DNA from: Vicia villosa
Taxonomy: Eukaryota > Streptophyta > Magnoliopsida > Fabales > Fabaceae
DNA length: 64,000 nt
Assembly (NCBI RefSeq): GCF_029867415.1
Contig: NC_081183.1
Coordinates: 194,091,563-194,155,562, forward strand
Reading direction: 5' to 3'
Shown: positions 59,464-64,000 of the stretch, piece by piece
Numbering within the stretch: position 1 is the stretch's first letter
Layout of the letters: the number at the start of each line of letters is the position of its first letter
Translations under genes and position numbers: made by a program
Notes under the pieces: model-generated
Told to the model about the DNA's origin: nothing
Seen by the model: the letters and a program-made list of their open reading frames with translations, nothing else
Database searches by the model: none

Positions 59464-60596
59464 TGTTAGAACAAGATTTGTTCTGATCAATATTCTTAGC
59501 TTTGATGATAACAATGTATATGAATTTTGCTTGAGATAATGTGGTACTCTAATCCTATGCAATTTCCATTTCAGGAAATATATAAAGAGTATGCACAAAT
59601 TCAGCGCAAGAAGCACTGACTCAGAAGGTTCAAGTATGCAACATCAGAACATGCTCTCGCAAGACATCAGAAGATGGTCAAGCAGAATCAGAACATGGTC
59701 TATTGAAGCATCAGAAGAACTTGAGATTAGAAGCAGAAGCACTGAAGTTCTCATGGTATCACGCTAGAAGCACTTCAAGGTCAGAAGACAAGAAGATGCT
59801 CTGCACCAAGCTGTTTGACTCTGATGATATTCAAACTTTGTTTATACAAACATCAGATCAGAAGCAAGTACAAGATGGCAGGCTACGCTGACTGACAAAA
59901 GGAACGTTAGAAGCTATTAAAGGCAACGTCAGTTAAAGCAGGAAAAGCAAGGCTCGAGGTAGTTGACAAAAGAGTGAAACATTAAATGCAATGCTGTACG
60001 GATCACGCAACGCATTAAATGCTCCCAACGGTCATCTTCTCAAACGCCTATAAATAGAAGTTCTGATGAGAAGCTGCATACACAACTTTGCGCAAACATA
60101 CAGAAACGCTGTCAAATTCTAAAAGCTCTCAAACTTCATCTTCAACCTCACTTCATTACTGTTGTAATATCTTAGTGAGATTAAGCTTAAACTTTAAGAG
60201 AAATATCACAGTTGTGATTATAGCTTTTAAGAAGCATTGTAATACTCTTGTAAGAATTTGTTTACATTCATTTGTAAGAACTAGAGGAGATCAAGTTGTG
60301 ATCGGATTCTCTAGAAAGTCTTAGAGGGTATCTAAGCATTGTGTTCCTAGAGTGATCAGGTTGTGATCAGAATACTCTAGAAGACTTAGAGGTTATCTAA
60401 GTGGAAAACCATTGTAATCTCGTGTGATTAGTGGATTAAATCCTCAGGTGAGGTAAATCACTCCAAGGAGTGGACTGGAGTAGTTTAGTTAACAACGAAC
60501 CAGGATAAAAATCATCGTGCAAATTGTTTTTATCTTAAGAGTTTTAAAGCTACACTTATTCAAACCCCCTCTTTCTAAGTGTTTTTCTATCCTTCA
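59464..60596 (+). repeat. 3' LTR of the LARD, complete (1133 bp)
   Basis: Starts TGTTAGAACAAG and ends CTATCCTTCA before TATAC. A TATA-like CCTATAAATAGAAG lies near 60047. Confidence 0.93.
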
Positions 60597-61024
60597 TATA
60601 CAATTGAGAATCGAACGCTCATAGACAAGCATTTAGCAAAAACAATATGGACATTGACAAAAAGGCTCAAAAGGGGTTACAAATGATCACACACTCACAA
60701 GGTGAATTGATATTTGGCTATGGTAGTTGTGCTCAAAATCAAACAAGTGCCTTGATCATTTTCGTGCATTCATAAAATCAATACAAACGACATATTAAAC
60801 ATAATATCCAGTTAAAACAAGAAATATCGGCCACTCACATATATACACAATAGAAATCCACCTCACATTTATAGGTAAAAAGGAAACTAATTGTGATTCA
60901 TGTCATGAGCTAGTTATGCAAAAAGAATTAATAATATGAAATTTGTACAAATGAAAAGTCTCCTAAGCATGCTATGCTATAGATAGCGATAAACGAGTGT
61001 CTTGCAACGTACAAATTTAAACAA

Positions 61025-62966
61025 GGGTTAAATATGTCTGGGGTCCTCATAAATATGTGAATCTTCAATTTTAGTCCCTCTAAAATTTTCCTTCAAACAA
61101 TGGTCCTCGCAAATTTTTCCCTCCCTAAAATTAGTCTCTCCCGTTAGTTTGCACTAACGGAGCTTACGTGGCACGCCATGTATTATGACACGTCACTCTT
61201 TGGCATAAAATCACTTTAGATTGCGGGGGTTTTAAACCTCTATAAATTTATCGATTATTTTCATGTTAATCTTGCTCCTCCTTTTCTTCTTCATACATTC
61301 CTCTCACAATCATTTCACAAACAGATCTTTTCCAACAATATTGTTTCCATTATCAACTTCTAAAGAGCTTATTTGTTTAGCTAAACAAACTAGAATTATA
61401 TTGCAGTTGATAGGTTGAATTTGAATAAATCATGAATAGTTCTACTATTTTCACCACAAGGTAAACTTAACTCCCAGCCAAACTCATTATTATCAGATAA
61501 ATAATTTTTTTTTGAAACAGCATCAAATAAAATAATTAATTTGTATTGTTCTGTAAGGTAAAACACCTCTTAGCATCAAATCTTATAGATAAGATAACTT
61601 TCAAAAACAATATCATTATTCTTTGTTTCACCTTAAACATGTTACTTCCTTTTCCTATATAAATCCACTAACTAGTCCAATACTCTCTTATTATCATAAC
61701 ATTCTCATTAGCTGGTCTTTTTTAAGTCTCTTCTAACGTGTTGGTCATAAATACTACGATGCATGACCGCTAACATTCTACATAAAATATTTTGCCCTTG
61801 TTTTCATAACTAAAATATATCCATGAGTATTAAGACATAGAACAAATAAAATACATTTCTTTAAAAAGATATATCTAGTTTATAATAGGATGGATATCAT
61901 CAAAAGATGTATCAAAGTAATTTACATGAAAAATGCACGGGCTTGTAATAGTAGCTTGAAATATTTGGATTTACTAAAGTGATAACTTCTCGGCACTTTA
62001 AAGTTTCTCTCAAGAGCAGTGTCAAAATAATTTATTGCGTCCTATTTTTTATATTGCCGACTCTTTATCATAGAGTGGAAGAAAACCTACAAACTTGGAA
62101 ATCATTGAAATGTAAGTTGATAAATTTCTTATAGAAACAAAAAGAGACTGGAGTCAAGAAGTATAACAATAGAAACAATGAAACCTAAATAAAACCTTCC
62201 ATGCTAATTAGAAGGACTACTTCGTGCTAATAAATACATTTTATCCAGAAAAGCGAATACACATATTTCAAGCAGGCGATCCAAGAGCGCAAAGATAAAA
62301 AAAAGAAAATACACATAGTTGAAACAAGACCAAGCAGGTTGAAACAAGACCAAGCAAAGGACCAAACGTAAAACTACTCCGTCGTGGCGATCAAATGCTA
62401 ACAAGTGTTATTGATTTTGTGATATGAAAATAGAAAGTGCTTGAGAAAGCTGAGTTTTGATGTTGCTATTAATACGAAGTCAGTTTAGTTGTCTGGTCTA
62501 TTTTTCTCCCAAAACTATAATCTATAAGAAATACAATGTTGTCCTTAATCTTGCTGAACAACGATTGTGGAACTGGATTATAATGGAAAGAGTTGTCAAG
62601 CGTTGGTTTTATTACAAAACATGGGGAGTTATCAAGTGCTCTGTTTTCTTGTTGATGTATCATAGTCGAATGGAGACAATCAATTAAAACATTCATAATG
62701 CTCAGAAGCGATTTGATGAAATGTCTAAGAAAATTTAATAATTAAGGGAGGTTTATAACCCCCACAACCTACCTAATTTTATATTGACTTTAAGTGACGT
62801 GGCGTGACACATGGCATGTCACGTCAGAATCCGTTAAAGTAAATAGACAGCAGGGATGAAAATTGGGGACGGAAAATTTTAGGAGGATCATTCTTTGAAG
62901 AAAATTTTTATAGGGACTAAAATTGAATGATGGATTATTTATAGGGACGAAAAATATATTTAACCC
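61025..62966. mobile_element. Mutator-like element (MULE 3), 1942 bp
   Basis: Exact 9-bp duplication TTTAAACAA (61016-61024, 62967-62975). The inverted ends start GGGTTAAATATGTCTGGGGT and, reversed, GGGTTAAATATATTTTTCGT, then share CAATTTTAGTCCCT and ACGTGGC..TGACACG-like words. The middle has no transposase and no recognised gene. This is a common legume MULE family. Confidence 0.93.
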
Positions 62967-63558
62967 TTTAAACAATCATTACCGCACAACCGGTATGTTG
63001 ACTCAATCAAAATTGGAGAATTACCAAATGCTACTTCAAATAATCGGGCCAAAATTTGAGTCTAAACAACAAGAAAAATAAAAAATAAAACTATAAAATT
63101 CTATACTAAAATATACGACCGTTGGGGTGCCTCCCAACAAACACTCGTTTTACATCGTTAGCTCGACGCCTTTATTATGCAAGGATAGTAGCTTCCCCTA
63201 TGATACGCCAATGCTCTCGCGTCAACGCAACCTAAAGAAAATGTCATAACCACACACTTGAACAAACGTTACAAAACGATAATATTTACAACAAAACATA
63301 AATAACACATATGCCCATATACTCAAACAATAGAAAAATCACAATTTACAAAGGAATGGTGAAATTGACTAAACACGTTGAAAAGTGAAGATATATAATT
63401 TAAGAGCTAATCTGACTTTAACTTATTTAGTTAGCTCACCAAACAAAGCGAAACAAGTATAAATATACAAATATGAATATGCACAAAATATACGATATGG
63501 ACATATTTACGAAACTTAAAACATGAAACCATTGCAATGCAATTAAACTCAAAACCAA

Positions 63559-63576
63559 TCCCCGGCAACGGCTCCA
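63559..63576 (-). promoter_or_regulatory. Primer-binding site, tRNA-Asp type
   Basis: The minus strand reads TGGAGCCGTTGCCGGGGA. The 3' end of tRNA-Asp (CCCCGGCAACGGCGCCA) is complementary except for one base. It marks the 5' end of a minus-strand LTR element. Confidence 0.6.
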
Positions 63577-64000
63577 TTTTGCTTGCCGCTTTACTGCTCC
63601 AACACTAACTTTTAGCAGTTGTAACACTATGGATTGTTAGTTTTATTAGATTTTTATCATCCAAGTTTTATCGAAGTATTGTGCAAGTTCAGAGCAATTA
63701 GTTTTAATCATAAAATCACCATTGTAAAGTGGTAGCTTTCTCCCTTTGAGGAACTACTGCACCTTAGTGTTCTTAGGATTTCATTTTACGCTTGGATCAA
63801 CAATCTTGTTGGCATATGAAGTATTAATTTAGTTTCCATTTCGTTTGAAGTCTGTTCCAGTTTGTATTTCAGTTTTACTTTCAGGTTCAATAATTTACAA
63901 TTGCTTTAGTTTTTAGTTTTGCTCTGATTATTTTTATAACATTTTTGGTTGTTGTTGTTCCGAGTTCTTTTTATACTTGTCATAGAGTGTTTTAAATCAT
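63577..64000. other. Sequence beyond the PBS, probably LTR, unassigned
   Basis: T-rich, with no frame. Its left end does not match the LTR end at 52371, so it may be a diverged 5' LTR or unrelated DNA. Confidence 0.3.

Larger units (their letters stand above)
54392..60596 (+). mobile_element. Large LTR retrotransposon derivative (LARD), 6.2 kb
   Basis: Target duplication TATAC on both sides (54387-54391, 60597-60601). LTRs start TGTTAGAACAAGATTTGTTC at 54392 and 59464. The polypurine tract AAAAAGGGGGAGAT precedes the 3' LTR. The interior has a gag-like/'plant transposon protein' coding region but no protease, RT or integrase. The 5' LTR is cut short at about 55230 relative to the 3' LTR (1133 bp). 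About a dozen mismatches over 840 shared bases suggest a fairly young insertion. Confidence 0.92.
53604..63576 (-). mobile_element. Internal region of the Athila/Tat-like element with nested insertions
   Basis: Three separated pieces (53604-54391, 60597-61024, 62967-63576) have the same AT-rich, CAAAC-rich style and join across two later insertions with intact target duplications. A PBS-like TGGAGCCGTTGCCGGGGA (minus strand, 63576-63559) matches the 3' end of tRNA-Asp with one mismatch. The text near 63121 (CCGTTGGGGTGCCTCCCAAC) is common in such elements. Without the insertions only about 1.8 kb remains and no pol is seen, so it is a non-autonomous or deleted copy. The 5' LTR should lie right of 63577, but its end does not match the LTR at 52371, so this link is inferred. 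Confidence 0.5.

Overview
The window is plant nuclear DNA, most likely from a legume of the pea/vetch group. It has spliced genes with GT-AG introns, an OEP24 gene very close to the pea protein as I remember it, AT-rich spacers, and many nested Ty1/copia, Ty3/gypsy, Mutator-like, hAT, Stowaway and probable Helitron elements.

Host genes. (1) The 5' part of a PP2C-type phosphatase lies on the minus strand at 731-2957 and runs off the left edge. (2) An intronless gene at 9784-11742 (minus) encodes a 652-residue membrane protein of the Arabidopsis At1g75140 type. (3) A complete three-exon OEP24 gene (chloroplast outer envelope pore) is at 18747-20437 (minus). (4) A complete three-exon DUF620 gene is at 29365-32523 (plus). 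(5) A non-coding locus at about 41.8-43.2 kb (plus) has a telo-box promoter and holds six or seven box C/D snoRNAs. Their guides match 25S and 18S rRNA by the box D+5 rule. No protein-coding call covers this locus.

Layout. 1-3.1 kb PP2C; 3.84-8.92 kb a copia element with both LTRs and a 5-bp target duplication; 9.8-11.7 kb membrane-protein gene; 12.13-16.68 kb a probable non-autonomous Helitron with a nested Stowaway MITE; 16.9-17.3 kb an AT microsatellite and a 67-70 bp tandem repeat; 18.7-20.4 kb OEP24; 20.7-28.5 kb a TE graveyard (CACTA end, plant mobile domain remnant, Tekay-type gypsy 3' end with a 2.5-kb LTR, gypsy protease/RT remnant); 28.8-29.06 kb a Mutator-type MITE; 29.4-32.5 kb DUF620; 32.8-39 kb decayed copia, a solo LTR and duplicated LTR-like sequence; 39.6-41.6 kb a MULE; 41.8-43.2 kb the snoRNA cluster; 44.36-45.54 kb a second MULE; 47.3-48.3 kb a hAT element; 48.5-52.4 kb gypsy LTR fragments with a second Stowaway MITE; 52.4-64 kb a minus-strand Athila/Tat-like element broken by a 6.2-kb LARD (54392-60596) and a third MULE (61025-62966).

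Most notable observations. The 12-bp palindrome GTAACCGGTTAC occurs four times in each LTR of the copia element, four times in frame inside its polyprotein, and as exact or degenerate copies in the unrelated gypsy LTR at 23.7 kb. Spacings recur near 22, 33 and 51 bp, close to whole helical turns. A GC-rich repeat in a solo LTR and palindromes in a MULE are also about 50 bp apart.
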